A stretch of 64,000 nt of DNA, from contig JAAWWF010000031.1 of NCBI GenBank assembly GCA_021404565.1, positions 62,001 through 126,000 on the forward strand, given 5' to 3'. Source of the DNA: Roseivirga sp. Lineage in GTDB: Bacteria > Bacteroidota > Bacteroidia > Cytophagales > Cyclobacteriaceae. A program made the translations under genes and the position numbers. Position 1 is the first letter of the stretch; each line of letters begins with the position of its first letter. The notes beneath the pieces are model-generated. The model did no database searches, had not been told where the DNA came from, and saw only the letters and a list, made by a program, of their open reading frames with translations. Below are positions 36,148 to 45,048 of the stretch, piece by piece.

Positions 36148-37762
36148 TGAACTGAAATTGATATTGGCCAATATTCGGGTCAAATTGAAAGTTCTGTCCA
36201 CCAATGCGACTGATGAGTTGTCTTATCAGAAGGCTGCCCGTCCGTTCTGTTCTGTCATTTCCATGACTGGAATCATCACGGTACTCAAACGTAAATGAGT
36301 CCTCTCTGCGGATGGCACTGATGTGCACCTGTTTTACATCATGTGCATTGTGTTCTACCGTGTTAGAGAGCATTTCATTAAATATCAATCCAAAGTACAC
36401 AAGTCGTTCGTTAGGAATGTCGATGGTATCAAAATGCTCAAATACCTCCAGATTGTCCGGGCTTAGTTGAAGATACAGTGAAATGATCTCTTTGAAATAG
36501 GTGCCCAGATCTACTTTTTCATTGTGCGCATCACTATATAAGTGCTTATGAAGAGCGCTGATCGTATGAATTTTACCCGACATTCTTTTCAGGGCCCTGG
36601 TGTTAGACGGGTTCACATCCTTGCCGGTATATTCGAGCATTGAGATAATCATTTGCAGGTTGTTCTTAATCCGGTGATTGCTCTCGACCATAAGCATCTG
36701 GTACTTTTCGTTGGCTATTTGAAGCTGCTGGTTGACGATGGCTTTGGCTCTTTTTGTTTTTCTTTCTCTGTAAAAGAGGAAAATCATGGATAATATCATC
36801 GCTGCTAAAACCGAGAGATATAGTGCCAGTTCCTTGTTTCGTTCTTCCTGTCTTGTTAAGGCTTGCGCTGTATTTTCCGCCTCTCTTTGAAATTCCTCTG
36901 TCTCATGAATTACTCTCAGGTTATCCAGTTGGTTGGAGTGAACAGCCTTTGAGTTCTTAACATGATTTTCGAGCGATTTAGCAATCCATATGAAATGGGT
37001 AAGGGAATCGCCTTTATTGTACAAGGCATGATTGGCTACTACCTGATAGAGTTGGCTCTTGGCGGTATACCAATTGGTTCCCTCTACCTCTTTGATGAGG
37101 ATGGGTGAGATAGAGTCCGCTTTTTGGATGTTTACTTGCTCATAGACGTAATGCTCCAAAATCTTGGTCATGGCGCCCACATAGTTTTGGTTATCACCAT
37201 TTTTTAAGAATAATCTTGCCGCCTCCTGCTGAATAGGGATGCCTTTTTCACTGCCAAAAGTACCCCTTATCAGATAACCCCATTCATTTTTCAGGCTCGC
37301 CAGCTCCAGTTCGAAATTATGCGTTTCTGCCAGGGTCATGGCCGGTTCAAGAAAGATCATGATGGAGTCATATTGATGGGATGTATTAGGGAACCCCCTC
37401 TCATGATATATAGCTGCTAAGCGTCCAAGTCTGCGCACCTCCTGTAGGGGATGGCTGTTAGTAGTTCCCAGGGCATGAAGTATTTTAAGGCCTCGACTGA
37501 AATCCTCAGTCTTGCGTAGTGTTTCTGCCAGGTCAATGCTAGCCTGGAAGTACTGCTCTTCAAAATTATTCTGTTTCGCAACTTCAATGGCCCGGCCTAA
37601 TTCTGATATGCCTTCGGCATAAAGGGAAAGCTTAACGAAACGCATTGCCTGATTATAATGCATATGATAGGTCGCTATAGCCGTCTCTTCTTCCTGAGCA
37701 AATAAATTAACAGGCAAAAGAAGGAGAAAAAATAGTGTCAGGTTTTGGGCGGTTAATCTCAC
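36140..37762 (-). CDS. TPR sensor histidine kinase, HisKA_2 type
   Basis: A 540-aa kinase: signal peptide (LFFLLLLPVNLFAQ), a helical TPR-like periplasmic region (residues about 25-310), a membrane helix (LALYLSVLAAMILSMIFLF), a short coiled coil, and the HisKA_2 phosphoacceptor His363 in VESNHRIKNNLQMIISML. The ATPase part has the N-box LIFNEMLSNTVEHN; the G-box region is short, with TGSLLIRQLISRIGG. HisKA_2 kinases with LytTR regulators are a common Bacteroidota pairing; the overlap with the regulator supports it here. Signal unknown. Confidence 0.93.
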   Translation of the reverse strand: MRLTAQNLTLFFLLLLPVNLFAQEEETAIATYHMHYNQAMRFVKLSLYAEGISELGRAIEVAKQNNFEEQYFQASIDLAETLRKTEDFSRGLKILHALGTTNSHPLQEVRRLGRLAAIYHERGFPNTSHQYDSIMIFLEPAMTLAETHNFELELASLKNEWGYLIRGTFGSEKGIPIQQEAARLFLKNGDNQNYVGAMTKILEHYVYEQVNIQKADSISPILIKEVEGTNWYTAKSQLYQVVANHALYNKGDSLTHFIWIAKSLENHVKNSKAVHSNQLDNLRVIHETEEFQREAENTAQALTRQEERNKELALYLSVLAAMILSMIFLFYRERKTKRAKAIVNQQLQIANEKYQMLMVESNHRIKNNLQMIISMLEYTGKDVNPSNTRALKRMSGKIHTISALHKHLYSDAHNEKVDLGTYFKEIISLYLQLSPDNLEVFEHFDTIDIPNERLVYFGLIFNEMLSNTVEHNAHDVKQVHISAIRREDSFTFEYRDDSSHGNDRTERTGSLLIRQLISRIGGQNFQFDPNIGQYQFQFNA

Positions 37763-37869
37763 GATTGTTCTAAACCAGAATATAGTTGGTATGAGGTTAT
37801 TGTTCAGATAAATGTAGTGAAATCCAGGTTTTTGTAGCAGGCAACCGTGAGCGGGAGGGAAGTATTAGG

Positions 37870-38358
37870 TTAGAAATTTTCTTTCTCGCTCTTTGTCCAT
37901 TGATTGTATGGATGCCTGATCAGTGAGGCATTGAAATATCGTGGTTTGTCAGATACTTCCTTGCCGACCCATCGGGGAAGGGTGATGGTTTCCTCTTCTG
38001 TTTCCAGTTCTACTTCGGCTACGATAAGCCCCTGGTTATCTCCTGCAAACTCATCAATCTCCCATGTCTTGTTTTCAATCTTGACCAGGTACCTTACTTT
38101 TTCGATGATGGAGTTCTCACAAAGCAGAATGAGTTCCCTGGCATCCCTTATAGGTATCTCATATTCGAATTCGGCCCGTTTGGTACCTTGTGTTTTGCTT
38201 TTGATAGTTATGAAAGCCTGTTGGTCCAATATTCTGACTCTTACGGTACGTTCAGGTGCTGAACTGAGATAGCCTTGAGAGATTTGCCAACTGCCGTATA
38301 TTTCTTCGCGCCAGCTTGAATTGGATAAAAGGAATTTACGTTCTATTTCTATTGCCAT
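37870..38358 (-). CDS. CYTH-domain phosphohydrolase (triphosphatase-like)
   Basis: A 162-aa protein of the CYTH/TTM family. The start has the defining EIERKFL motif, followed by the alternating charged strands of the triphosphate tunnel: RTVRVRILDQQAFITIKSK, RAEFEYEIP, YLVKIENKTWEIDEFAGDNQGL and VAEVELETEEE. Bacterial short CYTH proteins usually hydrolyse inorganic triphosphate rather than make cAMP. Downstream of an orphan kinase by 35 bp on the same strand. Confidence 0.92.
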   Translation of the reverse strand: MAIEIERKFLLSNSSWREEIYGSWQISQGYLSSAPERTVRVRILDQQAFITIKSKTQGTKRAEFEYEIPIRDARELILLCENSIIEKVRYLVKIENKTWEIDEFAGDNQGLIVAEVELETEEETITLPRWVGKEVSDKPRYFNASLIRHPYNQWTKSEKENF

Positions 38359-38393
38359 ACTAGCTGTGCGAATTCAGGTCTGGTTTTGATCAA

Positions 38394-40517
38394 TTACAGA
38401 GGCCAGGTAAAAGTGAAACTGGCTCCTTGTTCTCCCGGAGAATTCAACCTAATGCTCCCTCCATTCTGATTGACCAGCTGCCGGGCTATTGAAAGGCCAA
38501 TACCGGTTCCTTCTACGTTCTTCTCTTGATTCGACTTAGTGAAAATTTCAAATACGGTCGATTGAGATTCTTCAGGAATTCCCGGGCCATTGTCAGAAAT
38601 CACAAACTCGTGAAACTCCTGGGTTTTGGAGTATTGAACAGAAACCGTTCCATGTCCCTTGGCTTTATCATTGTATTTGATTGCATTGCCTATGATGTTT
38701 GTGAAAACCTGGGTGATCTGGTAGGTATTACATAACAGGGTAGGGAGTTCCTCTGCCACTTGAACCTGCACCTCGTTTTTATTCGGTATGTCTTTGATAA
38801 TGCCTTTGAGCAGGTTGTTCAGGTTCACGTTGGATACATCCATTGACATTCGGCCGGCCTCGGAATAGGCGAGCACCCCTGTAATGAGATTGCTGGAATC
38901 CAGGGCACTTTTCTTGATCAACTCAAGGCGCTCTCGCAACTCTCCTTTGAGCTCGGGATTCTCGTATTCTACAAGGTTCAGGAGTCCTACAATACCGCTG
39001 ATGGGTGTTTTTAAATCATGTGAAATGGTATGGGCAAAATTGGAGAGGTTTTTCTTTTGTAGCTCCAGCTCTTCGTTTTGAGAGGCAATGGTTTCTTTTT
39101 GTCGTTTGATGGTCTTCATTCGATTGAAGATGGTAGCACTGAAGATGAATGCCGAAAACACACCGAAAACCAGAAAATAGGTTTGTTGTCTTTGTTTGGT
39201 AGACAAAGCACTAAGTCTATCCGTTTCAGCCTCACTGGCCATCAGCTGAGCCTCTGCTATTTGTTGGGCATTGGCATTTTTAATACTGTCGGCCATGGAT
39301 TGTCGTTCATAGCGGTATTTGTATTGCTGATGAATGGAGGCTGTAACGGTTTCCTGGTTAAAAACGCTATCCCGCATTTGTACATATAGCTCATAGTATG
39401 TCAGCGCTTCCTCCCAGTTCCTGGCCCTCTTTTCTATTTTGTGAAGGGTTTGTGCTGCGTCTCTTATTGCTTCGGGGAATTTAATCTCTCTGGCTATGGT
39501 AAGGCTACGAAGTGCTCCGCGTCTGGCGGTGTTCTCATTTCCTTTGGTCAACTCAACACCGGCTATACTGTTAAGGGCGTTGGCAATACCCGATTTATCG
39601 TCAAGGCTTTCCATAATTCGTAAGCTTTGACGATAGTTTTCAAGGGCTCTGTTCCACATGTCCATGCCATTGTATACAAATCCTATATTAGAGAGGGCAA
39701 TGGCAATCCCATTCTGATCTCCCAGTTTTTCCTGGAGAGTCATACATTCCTGAAAATAAGTCAGGGCTTTATCCCATTGGCCTTCATCTTTAAATACCAG
39801 GCCAATGTTGTTGAGGCAGGTAGCGGTGCCATAGTCATCACCTAGCTCACGTCTCATTACCAGGCTTCTGTCATAGCTTTTTAGTGCAGCTTCTACATCT
39901 CCCAGCTTGTATTGCATATAGCCTATGCCGTTCAGGGCGGTGGCTATTCCGGGTTGGTTCTTCAGTTCTTCCTGCAGCGCCAGGCTTCTATAGTAGTATT
40001 CGAGCGCTTTTTCAATGAAGCCCTGATTCAGGAAAATATAACCGGTGTTGATCAGGGTTCCTGCCATACCGTTTTTATCTCCCATGTTTTCCTGAATCAC
40101 CAGACAACGGTCGTAGTAGTAAAGGGCACTATCAATCTGGTCAGTGGCATTGAATAGGTAGCCTATGTTATTGAGTGCCCCGGCATAAGAGACACTGAGG
40201 TTAACCACTGTGGTTGAATCCAGACTTTCATCAGTCAGTCTTTTAGCCGTATAGTCGTGGATCCAACGATTGTACTTAGGCCAAACATTGGCATCCCAGC
40301 TGTCCTGAACTATCTCACCAATGGCTTTGAGCATACAAATTTCATCATCACAGCCCCGATAGATGGTAAGAACAGAATCTATGAGTGCACGGTCTTTTTC
40401 AGATACGGCTGAGAGGTCGAGGCTATCAACCAGATAGGTTTCAACAGGAGCGTAGTCCTGACCGTATGTTTTAAAACACAGAAAAAAGAGTAAGAAAAGT
40501 AAGCCTCCTTTTGACAT
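38394..40517 (-). CDS. TPR sensor histidine kinase (orphan)
   Basis: A 707-aa kinase with a signal peptide (KGGLLFLLFFLCFKTYG), then a row of at least six near-identical TPR units (about residues 90-340, each like NALNNIGYLFNATDQIDSAL or GTATCLNNIGLVFKDEGQWD), a membrane helix (about 445-463), a coiled coil, HisKA with His500 in NFAHTISHDLKTPISGI, and HATPase_c with VFTNIIGNAIKYN, ISDNGPGIPE and GTGIGLSIARQLV. No response-regulator gene is adjacent, so its partner lies elsewhere. Signal unknown. Confidence 0.94.
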   Translation of the reverse strand: MSKGGLLFLLFFLCFKTYGQDYAPVETYLVDSLDLSAVSEKDRALIDSVLTIYRGCDDEICMLKAIGEIVQDSWDANVWPKYNRWIHDYTAKRLTDESLDSTTVVNLSVSYAGALNNIGYLFNATDQIDSALYYYDRCLVIQENMGDKNGMAGTLINTGYIFLNQGFIEKALEYYYRSLALQEELKNQPGIATALNGIGYMQYKLGDVEAALKSYDRSLVMRRELGDDYGTATCLNNIGLVFKDEGQWDKALTYFQECMTLQEKLGDQNGIAIALSNIGFVYNGMDMWNRALENYRQSLRIMESLDDKSGIANALNSIAGVELTKGNENTARRGALRSLTIAREIKFPEAIRDAAQTLHKIEKRARNWEEALTYYELYVQMRDSVFNQETVTASIHQQYKYRYERQSMADSIKNANAQQIAEAQLMASEAETDRLSALSTKQRQQTYFLVFGVFSAFIFSATIFNRMKTIKRQKETIASQNEELELQKKNLSNFAHTISHDLKTPISGIVGLLNLVEYENPELKGELRERLELIKKSALDSSNLITGVLAYSEAGRMSMDVSNVNLNNLLKGIIKDIPNKNEVQVQVAEELPTLLCNTYQITQVFTNIIGNAIKYNDKAKGHGTVSVQYSKTQEFHEFVISDNGPGIPEESQSTVFEIFTKSNQEKNVEGTGIGLSIARQLVNQNGGSIRLNSPGEQGASFTFTWPL

Positions 40518-40677
40518 ATATAAATGATGGCACTCTAAATTCCTTTTAACTCGTTTGAGGAAAAAGCGATAATTGGTTGAACTTTTTAAATATAATTGTT
40601 TTGCCAGTCGGCCAGCTACGATAGGCTTGTTTTTTGAGTAATCGTTTTCTTTTTACCTGGAATTGAGCAGCAGGTAA

Positions 40678-41040
40678 CTAAGAAGTATACTCCTTTTTCT
40701 TTACCAGGGCATAGTAGTCGTTTTCCAGGGGCAGGTAGCCAAACTCATAACAGAAATAGTAAGTCGCTCCGGCTTTGGTGGTATAGGTGCTGGTATGGTA
40801 GGTGAAATCAAAGCCTTTCGAGAGCAATCTGGCTTTGGTGCTTTTTCCTTTACCATTGGGGTTGAGCTCTTCAAGAATTCTGCGGTTCTTTCTCAGCACA
40901 TTGTGCACATTGCGAACGTAGTTATTGCTGTCACTATTCAGTTTATTGTTGTGACTGTTCCTGCACTGATCGGAACAGAACTTCTTATCGATACGTCCAT
41001 AAATCGCATCTCCACACTCTAAACATTGCCGCTCTTCCAT
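40678..41040 (-). CDS. Small zinc-ribbon protein of unknown function
   Basis: 120 aa. The N-terminus has a zinc-ribbon-like CLECGDAIYGRIDKKFCSDQC (residues 5-25, two Cys pairs), followed by a basic middle (RKNRRILEELNPNGKGKSTK) and a Tyr-rich C-terminal domain (YTTKAGATYYFCYEFGYLPL). The finger resembles those of small DUF2116-type proteins. Unknown role; similar small genes are seen in other Bacteroidota. Divergent from ssb. Confidence 0.75.
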   Translation of the reverse strand: MEERQCLECGDAIYGRIDKKFCSDQCRNSHNNKLNSDSNNYVRNVHNVLRKNRRILEELNPNGKGKSTKARLLSKGFDFTYHTSTYTTKAGATYYFCYEFGYLPLENDYYALVKKKEYTS

Positions 41041-41277
41041 ATGTCTGAATTCTTGTGTTGTCAGAGAATGTTTTCCGGTGTCAATTAAAATTCACCATAA
41101 AAGTGCTTTCAATTGAAGCGAATTAATTATTTCTTAAACTACTGATTACTAATTATATATCCAATTACAAACGTTTACAAACGAATGTTAACCGAGTACA
41201 AGCGCTTAAGAACCGACTAAACCTTTGAGGCTGCTGTTACTTTGCCACTGTCAATTCGAAACTAACGAATCAACAAC

Positions 41278-41319
41278 ATGATCATCGAAGCGACACGCAT
41301 TGAAACTTTAAACATTTAA
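41278..41319 (+). CDS. Possible 13-aa leader peptide before ssb
   Basis: ATG 41278 to TAA 41319 encodes MIIEATRIETLNI and ends 11 bp before the first ssb ATG. No regulatory codon run (such as repeated His or Trp) is present, so it may be chance. Confidence 0.2.
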   Translation: MIIEATRIETLNI

Positions 41320-41330
41320 ATAATCACGTT

Positions 41331-41384
41331 ATGAAAAATTTAACAAAAAATCCCGTTATGAAAAATTTAAGAAACAGCGTACAG
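41331..41384. repeat. 27-bp in-frame tandem duplication at the ssb start
   Basis: The stretch GTTATGAAAAATTTAA occurs at 41328 and again at 41355, a period of 27 bp (nine codons). The product starts MKNLTKNPVMKNLRNS. It duplicates the initiation codon of ssb with its local context. Confidence 0.75.
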
Positions 41385-41699
41385 TTAATCGGAAGACTCG
41401 GTCAGGATCCTGAAGTAAGAACACTCACTACGGGTAAGAAACTCACTACTTTTTCGTTGGCCACCTCTGATTATTACAGAAACACAAAAGGTGAAAAGGT
41501 AGAGGATACCCAATGGCACAATGTAATTGCCTGGGGTAAGGTAGGCGAGATTGCGGCCGAGTACCTGGCCAAGGGTGAAGAGGTAGCGCTGGAAGGCAAG
41601 CTTACACATCGCTCTTATGAAAACAACGCTGGCGAAAAGCGCTATGTTACTGAGATCAATCTGAATGAACTGCTGATGATTGGCGGCAGGAAGTCATAA
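41331..41699 (+). CDS. ssb: Single-stranded DNA-binding protein with duplicated start region
   Basis: 122 aa if started at ATG 41331, or 113 aa at ATG 41358. The OB-fold is clear: NSVQLIGRLGQDPEVRTL, TTFSLATSDYYRN, TQWHNVIAWGKVGEIAAEYL, GEEVALEGKLTHRSYEN and KRYVTEINLNEL. It lacks the long acidic-tip tail of E. coli SSB, like other short Bacteroidota SSBs. The 27 bp from GTTATGAAAAATTTAA are repeated in tandem and in frame, so each ATG has the same flanks. The canonical start is the second ATG (KNLRNSVQLIG). A terminator follows inside the next gene. Confidence 0.92.
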   Translation: MKNLTKNPVMKNLRNSVQLIGRLGQDPEVRTLTTGKKLTTFSLATSDYYRNTKGEKVEDTQWHNVIAWGKVGEIAAEYLAKGEEVALEGKLTHRSYENNAGEKRYVTEINLNELLMIGGRKS

Positions 41700-41783
41700 A
41701 CATTTCGCTTCATCGGTGGGTGAGCCTGGTTTATTAAAGGTTAGGCGTTATGTACAAAATCAGGCAGCTCGCCATGGCGAAAT

Positions 41784-43238
41784 TCAAAGGTCCGGGGTTT
41801 GAACCCCGGGCCTTTTATTTTTTTCAAATTCCTGAAACAGGCGCTTCAGCTTTTTCAACTCTATTGTTCTGTCATTTTCATCAAGGAAGGAATATTGAAT
41901 CGAATTTTCTACCAGCCCCTTTAACTCGCCATAACTTATCCCCGGATAGTATTCAACCAGCATTTCATATTGTCGGGTTAGGTCACTTCTGAGAATACCC
42001 GCATCATCACTGGAAATACAAAGCGGAACATCAGCTTCCAGGTAGGTTTGGAGTGGATGTGTCTTTGGGGTAGTTTCCAGAATTACCGCATTACTTTCGA
42101 GGTTGAGTTCTACGGCTATTTGTCGCTTTCGCATAATCGTGAGTAGTTCGTCTTTGCGAGGCTCCGATAGTATATCAACCCCATGGCCGATGCGCTGTGC
42201 TTCCGCTATGGTAATGGCCTCATCAATATGGTAGGTGAGGTCATTCGCTTGCACATCTCCCTTATCAGGTACCAGCTCACCGGCATGAAGTGAAAGCTTT
42301 ACTTCCGGATATTTATATCTCAAAAATCTAAACATCGCCATGTGTGTCTTGTAGTGAGAGAGGGAGATCGTATGATCTTCGGGAGCAACAAAATTGACAC
42401 CTACCAGGTTTTTGGTGATCAAAGCAGTTTTGAATGCCAATACCAAGTGGGCAAAAGTTATGGGGAGGTCAGGAATAATTCTGAGACCGACAGCCTGAAA
42501 CTTGAGGGTTACTCCATGGGTATTCGTTGATCTGATCCAATGATCCATGACTTCCGCATTATACTCAGCCCATTGATCAATGTCTTTCTCTTCAAAGTGA
42601 TTGAACCAATCATCAAGGTGATCCTTTACGGATGTTTGTGGCTTCCACTCCTTGCCTTCAGTCAGCCTGCCAACCCGCTGGACAATACTTGGTACGGCCA
42701 CCATGGTTTCCAGGTATTGCACATTTTCCAATGAAGCAGCCTTACATAGTTTTGAGAGAAAATAGGGCTCATTGCCAATCATAGCTGGCTCAAATTTCTG
42801 GAAAGTGGAAAAGAACCAGTGACGACCATCACGACCATTTTCTTTATGATTTCTTACCGACCAGTGATCTATAATGTGCTCTTTGGCCAAGGAATCACGG
42901 TCAATTAAAGTGTTGATCGGGATGGCTTGCTCATCATCTTTAGACAGGGCATCTGTTTCATCAAAGTAGAGCTGGTAAGTATCCGGGTTGATATAGAGCC
43001 CTTTATCCAGGGCAAGATTGACATAATCTTCAGCGAAGACCGAACCCAGGGCATGATGATGAATATCCCCACCTTTTGGCATTTGCCAAAGGAACTCGCG
43101 CAGTGCTACAGGGTCCTTCTTTACATTTTCAAAGTATTGGCCGATATCGTTTCGGGTAAAATCAATACAGGTTTCTTGTGAGTTTTCGCAGGTAGTAATC
43201 AATGTTATACAGGCTATGGTTAAAAAAGCTTTTTTCAT
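41784..43238 (-). CDS. Adenosine deaminase-like lipoprotein
   Basis: 484 aa. A likely lipoprotein signal (AFLTIACITLITTCENS, Cys at about 17). The amidohydrolase barrel has all metal and active-site motifs of adenosine deaminases: MPKGGDIHHHALGS, SLHAGELV with catalytic Glu, AQRIGHGVDIL and CISSDDAGIL. Its length and the secreted form fit the ADGF/ADA2-like group rather than the 340-aa cytosolic enzyme. It would deaminate adenosine or related nucleosides in the periplasm or at the cell surface. The last ten codons are also the ssb terminator hairpin. Confidence 0.9.
   Translation of the reverse strand: MKKAFLTIACITLITTCENSQETCIDFTRNDIGQYFENVKKDPVALREFLWQMPKGGDIHHHALGSVFAEDYVNLALDKGLYINPDTYQLYFDETDALSKDDEQAIPINTLIDRDSLAKEHIIDHWSVRNHKENGRDGRHWFFSTFQKFEPAMIGNEPYFLSKLCKAASLENVQYLETMVAVPSIVQRVGRLTEGKEWKPQTSVKDHLDDWFNHFEEKDIDQWAEYNAEVMDHWIRSTNTHGVTLKFQAVGLRIIPDLPITFAHLVLAFKTALITKNLVGVNFVAPEDHTISLSHYKTHMAMFRFLRYKYPEVKLSLHAGELVPDKGDVQANDLTYHIDEAITIAEAQRIGHGVDILSEPRKDELLTIMRKRQIAVELNLESNAVILETTPKTHPLQTYLEADVPLCISSDDAGILRSDLTRQYEMLVEYYPGISYGELKGLVENSIQYSFLDENDRTIELKKLKRLFQEFEKNKRPGVQTPDL
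41786..41824 (+). terminator. Terminator of ssb, inside the 3' end of the deaminase gene
   Basis: AAAGGTCCGGGGTTTGAACCCCGGGCCTTTT folds into a long stem (AAAGG/CCTTT and CCGGGG/CCCCGG joined by a T-G pair), followed in plus reading by ATTTTTTTC. It lies 86 bp past the ssb stop. The stem codes for the last ten or so residues of the convergent deaminase. Confidence 0.85.
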
Positions 43239-43323
43239 CTGTAACAGACTCTATGGCTTACAAAACTAGATGAGTACAATGTCATAGTCTAGAAAAGTGA
43301 TAGAGATTGGTGATATTTCCTGA

Positions 43324-43355
43324 TTTATATATATCAATAGGAATTATTACTTTTG
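43324..43355 (+). promoter_or_regulatory. Possible promoter of the Lrp-type regulator
   Basis: TTTA (43324-43327), 20-bp spacer, then TACTTTTG (43348-43355), a full TAnnTTTG match, 38 bp before the chosen ATG at 43394. The -33 element differs by one base from TTTG. Confidence 0.38.
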
Positions 43356-43393
43356 TAGACTTCCAACCTATTTGCAATTCAGGAAAAAAGACC

Positions 43394-43858
43394 ATGGCTA
43401 TACTTGACTCTATTGACAGGAAAATTCTTGATCTCTTACAGGGGGATGCAAAACTGAATGTGAAAGAGATTGCTATCAGGCTCAACCTTACTAAAACTCC
43501 GGTTTACGAGCGGATAAAACGTCTTGAAAAAGATGGTGTAATAGAGAAGTACGTAGCCATTGTTAATCGAAAGAAGCTGAACCCTTCGATTGTAGTTTTC
43601 ATTTCAGGAAAATTGGATGTAAAGCGCTTTGAGCAGACCCAGGAGTTTTATGATGGAGTAATGAAATTACCAGAGGTAATGGACTGTTACCTGATGAGTG
43701 GGGAGTACGATTTTCTGCTGAAAGTGATTGTCAGAGATCTGGATGCTTACCATGAGTTTTACTCAGGCAAATTGGCATTGGTGCCCAGAGTTGGTTATGT
43801 CAGCAGCTCCTTCGTGCTCAATGAGGCTAAAAAGTCTACCGTATTACCTGATTTGTAA
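43394..43858 (+). CDS. Lrp/AsnC-family transcriptional regulator
   Basis: 154 aa from ATG 43394 (AILDSIDRKILDLLQGDAKL), which has AGGAAAAAAG upstream; the open frame begins at GTG 43307 but those codons overlap the promoter. N-terminal winged helix-turn-helix with VKEIAIRLNLTKTPVYERIKRLEKDGVI, C-terminal AsnC ligand domain with YLMSGEYDFLLKVIVRDLDAYHEF and a final serine-rich segment. It would sense an amino acid and control nearby or distant genes; the divergent deaminase is a possible target. Confidence 0.93.
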   Translation: MAILDSIDRKILDLLQGDAKLNVKEIAIRLNLTKTPVYERIKRLEKDGVIEKYVAIVNRKKLNPSIVVFISGKLDVKRFEQTQEFYDGVMKLPEVMDCYLMSGEYDFLLKVIVRDLDAYHEFYSGKLALVPRVGYVSSSFVLNEAKKSTVLPDL

Positions 43859-43864
43859 TACTGC

Positions 43865-44023
43865 TTAAAGTGGAAGAAAAACCATGCCTAAAGTGGTGAT
43901 AGCTTCACATATGATCACACCAAAAGCCACTCCAAAAGTAAGCCATATGGCCCAATGCTTTTTCTGGCCTTTGGTGTTCTTTCTCCGTCTTCTCGATTCT
44001 TTATTCTCTACTGTTGCCTCCAT
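43865..44023 (-). CDS. Small single-pass membrane protein (52 aa)
   Basis: A short minus-strand frame from ATG 44023 to TAA 43865. The protein begins MEATVENKESRRRRKN, a basic cytoplasmic head, followed by HWAIWLTFGVAFGVIICEAI and LGMVFLPL, a hydrophobic stretch that fits one long or two short membrane helices. The charge pattern and clean helix make it more believable than the overlapping plus-strand frames. It is convergent with the Lrp gene. Unknown function. Confidence 0.65.
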   Translation of the reverse strand: MEATVENKESRRRRKNTKGQKKHWAIWLTFGVAFGVIICEAITTLGMVFLPL

Positions 44024-44268
44024 AATTTATATACACGCATACACACACATTCCCTTTATGCAATCGATATACCAAGGCCAAAAGGGACTCTAAATGGCCT
44101 TTGGCCTCTGTTTGCTTTCTCGTTTTGGGAATCTTTGCCAAAATTGATACCTCGGTGATGGGCCACAGGTGTCGCCTGATTGACTAAGTCAGGGGCATTG
44201 CTGAGGCAAATGGAATTAATGGGAGAGGCCTCCGGTTAAGCAGTATCTGATTCCAAACCAATTGCCCT

Positions 44269-45033
44269 ATGAAATCGTCTCCGGTCATCATGTTATTACT
44301 AGCCTTGCTACTTCACTCCTGTGCCAAAAAGGCGGAGCAAAAACCGGAAACATTGCCTGTAGATGATAAAGCACAGCAAATAGTAGATAGAGCCATTGAG
44401 GCTCATGGTGGAGACTTGTATAAGCAAGCCCGGATCTCATTCACCTTTCGTGGAAAAAGACATGTGGTGGAGCAGAGTGATAAGGCTTATCGATATGAGC
44501 GTAGCTTTACCGAAGATGGAGATAAAGTGAAGGATGTTTACGAAAACGGAGTTTTCAAACGCACGGTCAATAGTGAGGAAGTCACTTTGACAGATCGGCA
44601 ACTCGACAGGTTTATTGAAGATGTAAATGGTGTCTCATATTTTGCCATGCTTCCATATAAGCTCAATGATGCAGCCGTCATCAAGGAGTTTGTGGGTGAA
44701 GTTACTGTCAAGGGTAAAGGCTATGATAAGATCAAAGTAACTTTTGAAGAATTAGGAGGAGGCCATAGTCCTGACAATGTCTTTTATTTTTGGTTTGATC
44801 AGTCCACGGGTTTTATGGAATACCTCGGCTACAACAAATTCGGCAATCGTTTCAGAGCTCCTTATAATATCAGGACCGTCAATGGTATTCGCTTTGCTGA
44901 TAATGTCAATTATGGAGGTGGGGATTTTTCAGATGATGATATTTCCACTTATGACCAGCATTTCGAGGCAGGGGAGCTCAAAGAGCTGTCTCGTATTATT
45001 CTGGAAGATGTGGTGGTTGAGTTAATCAGATAG
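44269..45033 (+). CDS. Lipoprotein of unknown function
   Basis: 254 aa with a lipoprotein signal (SSPVIMLLLALLLHSC, Cys about 18). The mature part begins with VDDKAQQIVDRAIEAHGGDLYKQA, like the N-terminal helix of LolA-like or DUF6503-type outer-membrane lipoprotein-sorting proteins (EAHGG), and continues with beta strands (RISFTFRGKRHVVEQSD, FRAPYNIRTVNGIRFADNV). It could be a periplasmic or outer-membrane lipid-binding protein; family not certain. Convergent with the epimerase gene, 15 bp away. Confidence 0.75.
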   Translation: MKSSPVIMLLLALLLHSCAKKAEQKPETLPVDDKAQQIVDRAIEAHGGDLYKQARISFTFRGKRHVVEQSDKAYRYERSFTEDGDKVKDVYENGVFKRTVNSEEVTLTDRQLDRFIEDVNGVSYFAMLPYKLNDAAVIKEFVGEVTVKGKGYDKIKVTFEELGGGHSPDNVFYFWFDQSTGFMEYLGYNKFGNRFRAPYNIRTVNGIRFADNVNYGGGDFSDDDISTYDQHFEAGELKELSRIILEDVVVELIR

Positions 45034-45048
45034 CTTTGGAAAATCAAT

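Noticed and set aside
41791-41812. T-arm-like GGGGTTTGAACCCC resembling a tRNA piece
   Set aside because: No acceptor, D or anticodon arm can be drawn around it; it is the ssb terminator stem.
43884-44158. Two 67-69-aa plus-strand frames
   Set aside because: Composition is erratic, and the opposite strand carries a more believable 52-aa membrane protein.
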